Below, piece after piece: positions 48,065-57,925 of a stretch of 63,255 nt of DNA; position 1 is the first letter of the stretch, and the number at the start of each line of letters is the position of its first letter. Source of the DNA: Flagellimonas yonaguniensis (GTDB lineage Bacteria > Bacteroidota > Bacteroidia > Flavobacteriales > Flavobacteriaceae). The notes under the pieces were generated by a model. That model had not been told where the DNA came from, ran no database searches, and saw only the letters and a program-made list of their open reading frames with translations. A program made the position numbers and the translations under genes. The stretch lies in assembly GCF_029193885.1 (NCBI RefSeq), contig NZ_JARFVB010000019.1, positions 1-63,255 of the forward strand, given 5' to 3'.

Positions 48065-49405
48065 TTAAAGTTTTGGTTCCCATCCGAGTTCATAAGTTCT
48101 CTTCCAAAGCGCCATGGCTTCCCGATCGAATATTCTGCCCGTATTCCCATCCACATTGAAGCCTTTATCGATTCGATAGGATATATTGGCATAGTGCGTC
48201 AACATTTGTGAAATGGCCCCCACTTCAATATGTGATGTCAACGCTTCTTTTCCCCTAATGGCATTAAAAAAATTCACTGCGTGCCTTGTTGACAGATCGC
48301 CACCGCCTCCAAGAGCGGTACCACCTTCGCTGCCACCGGATTTACTTTCCTTGATCAATTCCCCCTTAAGGTCATACAGTTCATATCCGTCACGGTCCAC
48401 CATTACCGAACCTTCGGAACCATAAATAAGAGTGCCTCGACCTCGACCATATTTGGAATAACCGTTCCTACTGCTACCATCCCATTGAATGGTCTTATCA
48501 TCGGCAAACGCATAGGTAGCCTCCATGGTGTCGTACATTTCCCATCCGTCATCTAAAAATTGATGTTTTCCTGCAATCACATCCACATATTCCGGGTATT
48601 TTACATCCAATGCCCATCTCGCTATATCCAATTCGTGGGTTGCATTATTGCCCATTTCGGCGGTTCCGTAATCCCAACCGTACCAATGCCAATTATAGTC
48701 CCAAGTATCGTGGGCATAGGCTTTCCTTGGGGCCGGCCCTTGAAACAGTTCCCAGTCCAAGCCTTCCGGTGGTGCGGTCTTTACAGGTATCGGAACCTCT
48801 CCCCTTCCATTGGTATAGAAGGCTATCGCTTTATAGGCCTTGCCTATAATGCCGTTGTGGATATCTTTGATGATTTCGATACTCTGGGGAGATGATCGTT
48901 GCTGGTTACCCATTTGGACCACCTTATCGTATTTTTTTTGAAATGCAACCACTATTTCGTTTTCATGGGGGTTATGGCTGCATGGCTTTTCAAGATACAC
49001 GTGTTTACCTGCTTCCATGGCCATACAGGCCCCCGGTGTGTGCCAATGGTCTGGAGTGGCCATAAAAACCGCATCCACATCCTTGTCTTCCAAAATCTTT
49101 CTGATATCCTTTTCCTGTTTGGGATGATGTGTTATTTGTTTGGAGACATTTTGTACCGCCTTTTCCAATTGACTATCCCGAACATCGCACAGATAGTCTA
49201 AGCGTACATTATTCTCTTTTGTTACTATGGAAGGAATATACGCACCATATCGCCTTCCCAATCCTTGAATGGCAAGATGAATCCTATCATTTGCACCTAA
49301 AATATTGTTGTAACTCCTAGCTGTCATAGCATTGATACTACTGGGTAGGCCCATGCCAATGGCTGCGACCGTTGTTTTCTTTATAAAATCTCTTCGCGCT
49401 CCCAT
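48065..49405 (-). CDS. Gfo/Idh/MocA-family oxidoreductase with Tat signal (first copy)
   Basis: 446-residue exported oxidoreductase. Tat signal ARRDFIKKTTVAAIGMGL, a Rossmann domain opening LAIQGLGRRYG, the catalytic lysine in YLEKPCSHN, and the C-terminal domain with NNATHELDIARWALDV. The size, Tat signal and pattern also fit GH109-like NAD-dependent glycosidases, so substrate and reaction (dehydrogenase or glycosidase) stay open. It begins 4 bases after the DUF1080 gene, which ties it to 3-keto-sugar chemistry. Confidence 0.88.
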   Translation of the reverse strand: MGARRDFIKKTTVAAIGMGLPSSINAMTARSYNNILGANDRIHLAIQGLGRRYGAYIPSIVTKENNVRLDYLCDVRDSQLEKAVQNVSKQITHHPKQEKDIRKILEDKDVDAVFMATPDHWHTPGACMAMEAGKHVYLEKPCSHNPHENEIVVAFQKKYDKVVQMGNQQRSSPQSIEIIKDIHNGIIGKAYKAIAFYTNGRGEVPIPVKTAPPEGLDWELFQGPAPRKAYAHDTWDYNWHWYGWDYGTAEMGNNATHELDIARWALDVKYPEYVDVIAGKHQFLDDGWEMYDTMEATYAFADDKTIQWDGSSRNGYSKYGRGRGTLIYGSEGSVMVDRDGYELYDLKGELIKESKSGGSEGGTALGGGGDLSTRHAVNFFNAIRGKEALTSHIEVGAISQMLTHYANISYRIDKGFNVDGNTGRIFDREAMALWKRTYELGWEPKL

Positions 49406-49409
49406 ACTT

Positions 49410-50786
49410 CTATTCTTGATCTAATGGTTTCATCTTTATATTCTTAAAACTTACCTGGTCCCCATGATCCTGCAACAATATGTGGCCTCTATCGGATTCT
49501 CCAAAATTGGGCCATTTCACATACTTGCTCTCGGATACCAGTTTGCGATATGCTTCGCCTTTTCTCTCGTACTCCAGTACTTTTGCACCATTGAGCCAAT
49601 GTTCCACATGGTTATTCTTTGAAATGATATGGGCCGTATTCCATTCCCCAATAGGATTGATAGCTTTATTGATATCTGCTTTAATCAAATCGTACAAAGA
49701 AGCTACAGTTCGACTACCCTCATGGTTCCCCAGTTTTGCATCCGGATGCCTTTCATCATCCAAAATTTGATATTCCAACCCAATAGAGGAGCCTGGTCCC
49801 TTGTTCAGGTCGGTGTCCACATAATATTTGATACCACTATTGGCGCCCTCGGTCAATTTGAAATCCACTTTTAGCTCAAAATCACCATATAGCTCTGTGG
49901 TGACAATATCACCACCAGCTGCCGATTCTTGACCTCCAGAAGAAAGAACCGTCAATACACCATCCTTGATCTCCCAACCTTTATCGGGAAAATCATCAAG
50001 ACGGGCACCTCGCCATCCGTTGGTCGTTTCACCGTCCCATAATAATTTCCATTCATTTTTTTCCTCGTCAATGGTCAGCTGATTTTTGGTCACTACTGGT
50101 GCCAAGGGCATTTCTTTGCTATATTTTGAAAGGCTGTCGGTTAAAATTTTGACATTTTTCCAAGCAATTTCTGTTCCTTCCTTCTGATCTTTACCGATAC
50201 TGTGCACTTGAAGAGCAATGAAACCACTTGCTGTCTTGTCATCAATCAAATGGGCGGCGGGCACTCCATTGATCCAAGTTTGGATCGTATCCCCGATCGC
50301 CTCGACCCTATAGTGGTTCCAATCGTTTTGTTTAAAGGCTTTCTGTGCTTCTGGGTTATCGTCCAAAGTGACAAGCCAACCTCTTCGACCTTCGTCATAG
50401 ATACCGGCGCTCCATGCCCGGTCCGATGGGTCGATCTCAATCTGATAGCCGTGGACCCTTCCGTTTTGATAATGGGGAAAGCTATTGCTCCTTACTTGAA
50501 TTCCCGAATTCATCGTTGAATCCACTTTGTAATCCAATTCCAAAATAAAATCGCCATACATCTTATCCGTAGTTAAAAAGGAATTGGGTGTATCATGGAC
50601 GGTAGACCCCACAATGGCATCCCCTCTTACCTCATAATTGGCTTCTCCGCCCTTTTGGTTCCATCCGTTCAGGGTTCCATCGGTCAAGTCGACCCATGGT
50701 ACATCGTCTTTGGGGGCATCGGCACAAGACCAACACAGTAGCAATGCCAAGGCCCCTAGTTTTAGTTTGTTCATTTTATGTGTCAT
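49410..50786 (-). CDS. Two-domain DUF1080 (3-keto-disaccharide hydrolase-like) lipoprotein
   Basis: 458-residue lipoprotein (lipobox CWSC). It carries two concanavalin-A-like DUF1080 domains, about 30-215 (WVDLTDGTLNGWNQKGG; YGDFILELDYKV; NSGIQVRSN) and 240-455 (WKLLWDGETTNGWRGAR; YGDFELKVDFKL; NSGIKYYV). DUF1080 proteins are linked to cleavage of 3-keto-glucosides after C3 oxidation. Placed before two exported Gfo/Idh enzymes it suggests a periplasmic oxidise-then-cleave path. The start is ATG at 50786 or 50774; both keep the signal peptide. It follows the TRAP genes after 28-40 bases. Confidence 0.9.
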   Translation of the reverse strand: MTHKMNKLKLGALALLLCWSCADAPKDDVPWVDLTDGTLNGWNQKGGEANYEVRGDAIVGSTVHDTPNSFLTTDKMYGDFILELDYKVDSTMNSGIQVRSNSFPHYQNGRVHGYQIEIDPSDRAWSAGIYDEGRRGWLVTLDDNPEAQKAFKQNDWNHYRVEAIGDTIQTWINGVPAAHLIDDKTASGFIALQVHSIGKDQKEGTEIAWKNVKILTDSLSKYSKEMPLAPVVTKNQLTIDEEKNEWKLLWDGETTNGWRGARLDDFPDKGWEIKDGVLTVLSSGGQESAAGGDIVTTELYGDFELKVDFKLTEGANSGIKYYVDTDLNKGPGSSIGLEYQILDDERHPDAKLGNHEGSRTVASLYDLIKADINKAINPIGEWNTAHIISKNNHVEHWLNGAKVLEYERKGEAYRKLVSESKYVKWPNFGESDRGHILLQDHGDQVSFKNIKMKPLDQE

Positions 50787-50814
50787 GAGTTAAAAATTAT
50801 ACTTTACAATTCGA

Positions 50815-52110
50815 TTATAGGCCGAAAAGACCTGGTAGCCAGAGGGCCAATTCTGGAATATAGGTAATCAGAAAAAGGGCCAATATCATGGCCGCAAACA
50901 ATGGCAACAGTGGCCTTATCACTTTTTCAATGGATGTTTTTGCCACACCCACTCCAACAAAGAGTACTGAACCCACTGGAGGTGTACACAGTCCAATGCA
51001 AAGGTTCAAGATCATGATGATGCCAAAATGCACCGGGTCTATCCCCAATTTTGTCACGATGGGCAAAAATATCGGGGTAAATATGAGAACAGCCGGTGTA
51101 ATGTCCATAAAGACACCCACCATCAGCAATATCAAATTTATGATGAGCAATAGGACAATCTTGTTGTCGGTAATGGACAAAAGCCCCGAACTGATGTCCT
51201 GAGGGATATGCTCAAAAGAAAGTGCCCAGGACATGCTCATGGAGGCCGCTATCAAAAGCATGACAACAGCAGTAGTGGACGAGGCATTCAAAAAGATACT
51301 GGGGAGTTTTTTAATGGTTATCTGCTTGTAGACAAAACCCAACAACAAACTATATAGCACTGCAATGGCGGATGCTTCGGTAGCGGTAAATATACCCGCC
51401 ACGATGCCCCCAATGACCAGAACCAATAGGAAAAGGCTTGGAACGGCATCGATAAAAGTTTTAAAAACTTGGTTAAAGGAACTCCTTTGTCCGGTACCAT
51501 ACCCTTTCTTTTTGGCCCAGAACATGGCGACCACCATCAAGAGCAACCCGGTAATCAACCCAGGGATGTACCCTGCCAAGAAAAGTGCGGCAATGGATGC
51601 CCCGCCACTTGCCAAGGAATACACAATCAAAATGTTACTTGGGGGAATTACCAACCCGGTCGTGGCCGAGGTAATATTGACGGATACGGAGAAGCCCTTG
51701 TCATACCCTTCTTTTTCCATTTCTGGCCCAAGAATACTGCCCATGGCCGAGGCCGAGGCCATGGCCGAGCCTGCAATGGCCCCCATGAACATCGCTGATA
51801 TAACATTGATCAGAGCGAGTCCTCCAGGCAGTGCACCGACCAAGGTTTTGGCAAAAGCTATCAAACGGTGGGCAATCCCTCCATGGTTCATCAATTCCCC
51901 TGACAATATGAAAAATGGGATTGCCAATAGGGCAAAACTATCCAAACCAGTGGCCATTCGTTGGGATATGGTAGCAAAAGCGGGCAACATGGGAACACTG
52001 ACCAGCAGGGTCAACATGGATGAGATGGCTATGCTCCAGGCTACAGGGGTGCCGATGGCCAAGAGCCCTATAAAACTGATGATCAAAACGAGTAAGGGTA
52101 TATATTCCAT
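50815..52110 (-). CDS. dctM: TRAP transporter large permease (DctM)
   Basis: 431-residue integral membrane protein with about 12 helices, the ion-coupled channel subunit of a TRAP transporter. Signatures include GTPVAWSIAISSM, FALLAIPFFILSGELMNHGG and the late GLCTPPVGSVLFVG. The ATG at 52110 lies 5 bases past the small-permease stop; the reading from 52119 would use TTG. Together with the two genes upstream it makes a full DctPQM set, which in a uronate operon most likely imports glucuronate or a related sugar acid. Confidence 0.94.
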   Translation of the reverse strand: MEYIPLLVLIISFIGLLAIGTPVAWSIAISSMLTLLVSVPMLPAFATISQRMATGLDSFALLAIPFFILSGELMNHGGIAHRLIAFAKTLVGALPGGLALINVISAMFMGAIAGSAMASASAMGSILGPEMEKEGYDKGFSVSVNITSATTGLVIPPSNILIVYSLASGGASIAALFLAGYIPGLITGLLLMVVAMFWAKKKGYGTGQRSSFNQVFKTFIDAVPSLFLLVLVIGGIVAGIFTATEASAIAVLYSLLLGFVYKQITIKKLPSIFLNASSTTAVVMLLIAASMSMSWALSFEHIPQDISSGLLSITDNKIVLLLIINLILLMVGVFMDITPAVLIFTPIFLPIVTKLGIDPVHFGIIMILNLCIGLCTPPVGSVLFVGVGVAKTSIEKVIRPLLPLFAAMILALFLITYIPELALWLPGLFGL

Positions 52111-52115
52111 AAGGC

Positions 52116-52577
52116 TCAATCCGTTAGTATTTCCACAACTTTATTATAGACCACAATCAGTCCGCTCAAGGGAATCACGATATACACATACGCCAAGGGC
52201 AACCCCAGTGCAGGCGAAAGCTGTTTGAGTTCATAGGTGGTATACACCAACCATCCGCCCCCCGTTACCATTGACGCCAGACAGAAAAGGATGATAAAAC
52301 CGGATACCACTCTTTTCAACAGTCTTTGATTTTTGGCATTGGCCCGTTTGACCAGTACATCTATGGCCACATGACCATTTTTTGCCGATACGTAGGCAGC
52401 TCCCAACAACCCCAACCAGATCATAAGGAAGCGGGCAAGTTCATCGGTAAATGGACTTGGTTCGCCCATGACATATCTGCTGAACACCTGCCAAAGCACA
52501 TTCAGCACCATGAGGCTCATCAGGACCACCAGCAAACGCGCCAAAATATTTTCCAATATGTTCTTGAACCCAATCAA
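52116..52577 (-). CDS. dctQ: TRAP transporter small permease (DctQ)
   Basis: 153-residue membrane protein with four helices and the family motif FTDELARFLMIWLGLLGAAY. The only start that keeps the first helix intact is TTG at 52577, whose last two bases form part of the upstream TGA (ATTGA overlap of 4 bases), so it is probably translated by reinitiation from dctP. The first ATG would remove part of helix 1. Confidence 0.92.
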   Translation of the reverse strand: MIGFKNILENILARLLVVLMSLMVLNVLWQVFSRYVMGEPSPFTDELARFLMIWLGLLGAAYVSAKNGHVAIDVLVKRANAKNQRLLKRVVSGFIILFCLASMVTGGGWLVYTTYELKQLSPALGLPLAYVYIVIPLSGLIVVYNKVVEILTD

Positions 52578-53554
52578 TTTGCCAATGTTTTTATTTGTTG
52601 TATCATGTTGTTCAATTCTTCATCATTTTCATATGCCCGGTACATTTCCTTTGTCATTTCTATAAATGGTTGTTTGTCCGGATACGAAATCTTCACACCT
52701 GCCTCCCGGACTTTTTTCAATGCCTCTGCCTCTGATTCGGCCCACAATTTCCGCTGGTGCCCCAAGGACTTTTTTACCGCTTCGTCAATCCAACCCCTTT
52801 CCTGTTCTGAAAGGACATCCCAAAACCGGGTGCCAACAATCAATACGTCCGGGGAGAAGGTATGTTCATCCAATGAATAATAGGGGCACACCTCGTAATG
52901 CTTGGAAAGATAAAAACTGGGGGGATTGTTCTCCGCTCCGTCCACCACGCCCTGTTGCAGGGATGTATAGAGTTCTCCCCATGAAATAGGTGTTGGAGAC
53001 CCGCCAAGACTTTTGACCATATCCATTGCGGTGATACTTTCCATTACCCTGATTTTAAGACCCTTTAAGTCATCTGGAGCAGTTACGGGCGCATGTTTGG
53101 TATAAAAGCTTCGAAACCCGGCATCGTAATAGCCCAGACCCTTCAATCGAAATTGTTCGGCATTGTCCAACAATGATTGCCCAATAAGGCCATCCAGCAC
53201 CTTAAAAGCATGTTCACGACTCTCAAAAAGATAGGGAAGGCCCAATATTCTGGTCTTCGGGGCAAAATTCTCCAACGTGGCAACCGATACTTTGGTCATA
53301 TCCAGGCTGCCGAGCTGGATCAATTCCAGGATTTCACGTTCGGTGCCCAATTGTTGATTGGGATAAATCTCTATACGAAGCCTTCCGTTTGAAACAATGT
53401 CAAGATCTTCCCCCATTTTTACCATGGCCCTGTGCACGGAATGGTTGATATCCAGACCGTGCGCCAATCTTATGATCTTGATACTACCGACCTCTTCGCA
53501 ACCTAGGGCGAAGAACAACGTGAACAACAAAAGAATGGCAACGAACTGTTTCAT
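52574..53554 (-). CDS. dctP: TRAP transporter solute-binding protein (DctP)
   Basis: 326-residue periplasmic binding protein with a lipoprotein-type signal (FFALGC at Cys19). DctP-family marks are IYPNQQLGTEREILELIQLG, the LKIRVMES substrate arginine region and the PTPISWGELYTSLQQGVVDGAENNP block. Close relatives in uronate clusters bind glucuronate or galacturonate through this arginine. Its ATG overlaps the aldolase stop by one base (TAATG). Confidence 0.94.
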   Translation of the reverse strand: MKQFVAILLLFTLFFALGCEEVGSIKIIRLAHGLDINHSVHRAMVKMGEDLDIVSNGRLRIEIYPNQQLGTEREILELIQLGSLDMTKVSVATLENFAPKTRILGLPYLFESREHAFKVLDGLIGQSLLDNAEQFRLKGLGYYDAGFRSFYTKHAPVTAPDDLKGLKIRVMESITAMDMVKSLGGSPTPISWGELYTSLQQGVVDGAENNPPSFYLSKHYEVCPYYSLDEHTFSPDVLIVGTRFWDVLSEQERGWIDEAVKKSLGHQRKLWAESEAEALKKVREAGVKISYPDKQPFIEMTKEMYRAYENDEELNNMIQQIKTLAN

Positions 53555-54228
53555 TATTCTTCTCCTCTGATTTTTTCTATCAATTTTAAGGTGTCCACCA
53601 CTTTTTGCTGAAGTCCTTCAAAATTTTTTTCCTCCAGAATATCTTTGGAAATCAGTTTTGAACCCATTCCCACGCAGGTTACCCCTGCATCGAACCAAGC
53701 TCGTAAGTTTGCCTCATCCGTACTGACCCCTCCAGTGGGCATAACACTTGTCCATGGCTGGGGGCCTTTAATTGCCTTTACGAACCCTGGACCATAGGTG
53801 GATCCGGGGAAAAGCTTGATGAGTTCACATCCCAATTCTTCTGCCTTGTTGATTTCCGTCAAAGAACCACAGCCTGGCGACCAAAGTACTTTCCTGCGAT
53901 TACAGACTATGGCGATATCTTCCCTTAAAGAAGGGGTTACCACAAAGTTCGCTCCCATTTGTAAATACATGGATGCTGCAGTGGCATCCGTAATGGAACC
54001 AACTCCCATGATCATCCCCTGGAGTTCCCCCAAGGCATATTTGTTCAGCTCCGAGAACACTTCAAAGGCAAAATCGCCACGTGCGGTGAACTCCATCAAA
54101 CGGGCCCCACCATCATAGCATGCTTTGAGCACTTTCTTCCCAATTTCGATGTCGGAATGATAGAACAATGGAACCATACCCGTTTCCTGCATTACTCGTA
54201 CTACTTCCAACCTTGAATATCTTGCCAT
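53554..54228 (-). CDS. eda: KDPG/KHG aldolase
   Basis: 224-residue class I aldolase that splits 2-keto-3-deoxy-6-phosphogluconate into pyruvate and glyceraldehyde-3-phosphate. The Schiff-base lysine is in CELIKLFPGSTYG. The acid/base Glu is in LMEFTARGD, and the phosphate site is in MPTGGVSTDE. The ATG at 54228 is 10 bases past the KDG kinase stop; the reading from 54264 overlaps that gene. It is the last catabolic step of the operon. Confidence 0.95.
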   Translation of the reverse strand: MARYSRLEVVRVMQETGMVPLFYHSDIEIGKKVLKACYDGGARLMEFTARGDFAFEVFSELNKYALGELQGMIMGVGSITDATAASMYLQMGANFVVTPSLREDIAIVCNRRKVLWSPGCGSLTEINKAEELGCELIKLFPGSTYGPGFVKAIKGPQPWTSVMPTGGVSTDEANLRAWFDAGVTCVGMGSKLISKDILEEKNFEGLQQKVVDTLKLIEKIRGEE

Positions 54229-54238
54229 TTTGCTTTTT

Positions 54239-55285
54239 TTATCGTGATACTCTTCCGGAGGCATCGCCTCCCATTAACTTTTCAACTTCTGCGACAGTAA
54301 CCAAATTGGCATCCCCTTTTATGGTATGCTTCAAACAGGAGGCCGCTACGGCAAAGTCCAAGGCATTTTGGTCATCTTCGGGCCAGTTCAACAGCCCATA
54401 AATAAGACCTCCCATAAAGGAGTCGCCCCCACCGACACGATCCACAATGTGTGTAATCTGGTATTCCCGGGAAGTGTACATGGTCCTTCCATCGTAGAGT
54501 ACACCCGCCCATGTATTGTGCGAGGCCGACAATGATCCCCTCAGTGTCGTAATGACCTTTTTAGCATTGGGGAACCTTTTGATCATCTGTTGGCACACTG
54601 ATAGGAAAGCATCGGCCTTTACATGTTCTCCTTGGGTGGTAATGTCCAATCCCTCTGGTTTGATGCCGAAATGCTTTTCCGCGTCTTCCTCATTCCCCAA
54701 AACAATATCGCAATAAGAAGTAAGTTCGGACATAATCTCCTCCCGTTTGGCATCATTGCAATAATTCCAAAGTTTGGCCCGGTAATTAAGGTCCGTGGAT
54801 ATGGTAATTCCTTTCTTCTTTGCGATTTTCACTGCCTCTATACATGCATCGGCCGCTCCCTGTGAAATTGCAGGGGTAATTCCTGTCCAGTGGAACCACG
54901 CTACATCCATGAAGACACTGTCCCAATCCACCATCCCGGGACCTATCTCGGCCATGGCCGAGTGCGCCCGGTCGTACACAACCTTGCTGCCACGGCTAAC
55001 CGCGCCGGTCTCCAAAAAATAGATGCCCAAGCGGTCTCCGCCATAAATGATATTGTCAGTGCCAACACCACGCTTTCGCATTTCCATCAGGGCACATTCC
55101 CCGATATCGTTCTTTGGTAGGCGAGTCACAAAATCGACGGGCACCCCATAATTAGCAAGGGATACCGCCACATTGGACTCCCCTCCCCCATAGACCACAT
55201 CGAAACTGTTGGCCTGTGAGAACCTCAGAAAGCCCGGAGGGGAGAGTCTTAACATAATTTCTCCGAACGTTACCACTTTTTTCAT
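54239..55285 (-). CDS. kdgK: 2-keto-3-deoxygluconate kinase (PfkB family)
   Basis: 348-residue sugar kinase that phosphorylates KDG at O6. PfkB motifs are GGGESNVAVSLANYG near the N terminus (sugar site) and RVGGGDSFMGGLIYGL at the C terminus with the catalytic Asp. Genes for mannonate dehydratase upstream and KDPG aldolase downstream fix the substrate with good confidence. The gap to uxaC is 16 bases. Confidence 0.93.
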   Translation of the reverse strand: MKKVVTFGEIMLRLSPPGFLRFSQANSFDVVYGGGESNVAVSLANYGVPVDFVTRLPKNDIGECALMEMRKRGVGTDNIIYGGDRLGIYFLETGAVSRGSKVVYDRAHSAMAEIGPGMVDWDSVFMDVAWFHWTGITPAISQGAADACIEAVKIAKKKGITISTDLNYRAKLWNYCNDAKREEIMSELTSYCDIVLGNEEDAEKHFGIKPEGLDITTQGEHVKADAFLSVCQQMIKRFPNAKKVITTLRGSLSASHNTWAGVLYDGRTMYTSREYQITHIVDRVGGGDSFMGGLIYGLLNWPEDDQNALDFAVAASCLKHTIKGDANLVTVAEVEKLMGGDASGRVSR

Positions 55286-55301
55286 TCCGTTATCTCTATT
55301 T

Positions 55302-56708
55302 TTAGTTATATCCTAGATTAAAATAGGCCTTGGCATTTCTGTAACAAATGTCCTGAACCAAACTTCCTATGTATTCAAGGTCATTCGGTATAAGGCCTTT
55401 TTTCATGTCATTTCCCAATATATTGCACAACAGTCTCCTGAAATATTCGTGCCTTGGAAAGGACAGAAAGCTCCGGGAATCGGTAAGCATCCCCACAAAA
55501 CAACTGAGCAAACCCATATTCGATAATGTGTTCAGCTGTTTTTCCATACCGTCCAGTTGATCATTGTACCACCAACCCGAACCCATTTGCATCTTCCCCC
55601 GCACACTGCCATCATTGAAGTTGCCCACCATTGTGGCAAAAACCTCATTAAGGGCGGGGTTAAGATTATAAAGGATTGTTTTGCTAAGCTGTCCTGTACT
55701 TTCAAGTGTATTCAAAAACCTAGCAAGATTGATGGCCTGTGGGAAATCGCCTATCGAATCAAAGCCTGTATCAGGCCCTAGTTGGGCCAATTTTCTTTTA
55801 TTGGTGTTTCGCAGTGCGCCCAAATGGAATTGCTGCACCCATCCCAGTTTATGGTATTCGCGGCAAAGGTGGACCAAGGTCTCAAACTTAAAGTATCGTA
55901 TTTCCCCGACTTCAAGAGAATGACCGTTCATCAGCTTTCCAAAGATGGTATCAATATCATAGCTGTTCATCTCAAAATGATACAAATGTTCCAGGCCATG
56001 ATCGGAAAGACGGCAACCTTGTTCATGGAAAAATGCCAGTCTCTTCTTAAGGGCAGTGATCAGATCCTGATAGGCGGTTATTCGGGTCCCGGACACCTCA
56101 CTCAACTTTTCCAGATATGTTCTGTAGCCACTATGGTCCTCTACAGCATATACTTTATCCGGTCTGAAGGTTGGCAGCATTTTTGGCGAAGTATTCTTTT
56201 GCGCTGCACTATTGTGATGTTCCAAATAATCGATGGGATCGTCCGTAGTGCAGATGACCTCTACGTTAAACTGTTGCAACAGTCCCAATGTACTATGGCT
56301 TTTCTGTTGCAGTTGTTCTTCGGTATCCCAGAAAATACGTGCTGCATTATTGCCGGTAAGCAGGTCGTCGATTCCAAAATATCGTCGCAACTCCAAATGG
56401 GTCCAATGGTACAAGGGGTTTCTAAGAGTAAAGGGAACCGTCTCGGCCCATTTTTGGAACTTATCCCTATCCGAAGCATCCCCTGTAATATACGCCTCAT
56501 CAATACCACAGGCCCGCATTGCCCTCCATTTATAGTGGTCATCGGTCAACCAAGCCTCAGTAAGGTTTTTGAATTGATAATCATTGGCAACATGTTCAGG
56601 AGACAAGTGGTTATGATAATCGATTATCGGCATTTCCTTTGCATAGCCATGATACAATTCCTTAGCTTGTGGGGTCTCCAACAAAAAGTTATCTTTTATA
56701 AATGTCAT
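55302..56708 (-). CDS. uxaC: Glucuronate isomerase
   Basis: 468-residue isomerase converting D-glucuronate to D-fructuronate (it may also act on galacturonate). UxaC marks: [16 protein letters not shown] with the metal-type HNH near residue 32, [23 protein letters not shown], and the late [18 protein letters not shown]. The length is normal for the family. It overlaps the uxuA stop by 4 bases (ATGA type), so translation is coupled. Confidence 0.96.
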   Translation of the reverse strand: MTFIKDNFLLETPQAKELYHGYAKEMPIIDYHNHLSPEHVANDYQFKNLTEAWLTDDHYKWRAMRACGIDEAYITGDASDRDKFQKWAETVPFTLRNPLYHWTHLELRRYFGIDDLLTGNNAARIFWDTEEQLQQKSHSTLGLLQQFNVEVICTTDDPIDYLEHHNSAAQKNTSPKMLPTFRPDKVYAVEDHSGYRTYLEKLSEVSGTRITAYQDLITALKKRLAFFHEQGCRLSDHGLEHLYHFEMNSYDIDTIFGKLMNGHSLEVGEIRYFKFETLVHLCREYHKLGWVQQFHLGALRNTNKRKLAQLGPDTGFDSIGDFPQAINLARFLNTLESTGQLSKTILYNLNPALNEVFATMVGNFNDGSVRGKMQMGSGWWYNDQLDGMEKQLNTLSNMGLLSCFVGMLTDSRSFLSFPRHEYFRRLLCNILGNDMKKGLIPNDLEYIGSLVQDICYRNAKAYFNLGYN

Positions 56709-57925
56709 TGTAGCAAGGATTTTTCCATACCGTACATGAGTCCCCTTAATTCTGCAAGCCCCCGAAGGCGTCCTATTGCTGAATATCCCGGGTTCGTTTT
56801 TTTATGGATATCGTCCAACATTTGGTGTCCATGGTCGGGCCGCATCGGCATGCGTTGGTTCTTGGCATTTTTTTCGTTGCGCCCAAGCTGTTCCTTTAGC
56901 AATTCGTACATCACTCCATACATATCCACATCACCATCCAAATGGTCCGCTTCATAAAAATTTCCAAGCGAATCCCTTTTTGTACTTCTCAAGTGTATAA
57001 AATTGATTTTTTCCGATAAACGATTGGCCATACCCACCAAATCATTGTCTTCCCTTACTCCATAAGAACCCGTGCAAAAACACAGCCCATTGTGGGGGCT
57101 ATCGTAGGCTGCAAGTAGTTTTTTTGCATCCTCTTCTGTACTCACCACTCTTGGGAGCCCCAAAATGGGGTACGGGGGATCATCAGGGTGGATAGCCAAA
57201 AAGACACCGGACTTTTCCGCGGTTGGGCCAATTTCCTTGATAAAATCGTACAGATTGCTTCTAAGTTCCTCTTCGCTAATGTTCCGATACATGTCCAAAG
57301 CCTCTTGAAACTGTTCCACCGTGTATCCTTCCTCTGCCCCCGGCAGACCAGCAATGATGTTTTGGACCAAACGCTTCTTGGCTTCGTCATCCATGCTTTC
57401 GAATGCTATTTTGGCCATCCCAATGGTTTCCTTGGAATAGTGGTCTAAGGCTTTTTCTCGATTCAGGATAAAGAGTTCAAAAGCCGCAAATTCAATGGCA
57501 TCAAAACGAAGTGCATAGGAACCGTCTGGCATTTCATAGGAAAGATCGGTCCGGGTCCAGTCCAGGATGGGCATAAAATTGTAACATACCGTGTCAATTC
57601 CACATTGACCAAGGTTTTCAATACTCTGTTTGTAATTTGCGATGTACTCTCTATACCTTCCCGTTCGCTTTTTGATATCCTCGTGAACGGGTATGCTCTC
57701 CACCACCGACCAAGTAAGGCCAGAGGCCTCCACTTCTTTTTTTCTTTTGTTTATTTCCGATGTGGGCCAAACATCACCATTTGGAATGTGGTGCAATGCC
57801 GTTACAATGCCAGTTGCCCCTGCTTGCCTAATGTCAGCAAGGGAAACGGGATCTTTTGGTCCGTACCATCGCCATGTCTGTTCTAAACCCATTGATATTG
57901 AATTTTCATCATTCCCTATTTTCAT
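56705..57925 (-). CDS. uxuA: Mannonate dehydratase
   Basis: 406-residue lyase that dehydrates D-mannonate to KDG. The N-terminal [20 protein letters not shown], the [18 protein letters not shown] segment and the metal-site region [12 protein letters not shown] and FCTGSYG are diagnostic, with [11 protein letters not shown] and [12 protein letters not shown] near the end. The start ATG overlaps the SDR stop by one base (TAATG). Confidence 0.96.
   Translation of the reverse strand: MKIGNDENSISMGLEQTWRWYGPKDPVSLADIRQAGATGIVTALHHIPNGDVWPTSEINKRKKEVEASGLTWSVVESIPVHEDIKKRTGRYREYIANYKQSIENLGQCGIDTVCYNFMPILDWTRTDLSYEMPDGSYALRFDAIEFAAFELFILNREKALDHYSKETIGMAKIAFESMDDEAKKRLVQNIIAGLPGAEEGYTVEQFQEALDMYRNISEEELRSNLYDFIKEIGPTAEKSGVFLAIHPDDPPYPILGLPRVVSTEEDAKKLLAAYDSPHNGLCFCTGSYGVREDNDLVGMANRLSEKINFIHLRSTKRDSLGNFYEADHLDGDVDMYGVMYELLKEQLGRNEKNAKNQRMPMRPDHGHQMLDDIHKKTNPGYSAIGRLRGLAELRGLMYGMEKSLLQ

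Noticed and set aside
48065..49405. Calling the first Gfo/Idh protein a GH109 glycosidase
   Set aside because: Size and Tat signal fit, but the visible motifs do not separate GH109 from other exported Gfo/Idh enzymes.
55782..56957. Plus-strand open frame of 391 codons across uxaC and uxuA
   Set aside because: It is a shadow of two clear minus-strand genes, with cysteine- and isoleucine-rich composition and no family features.
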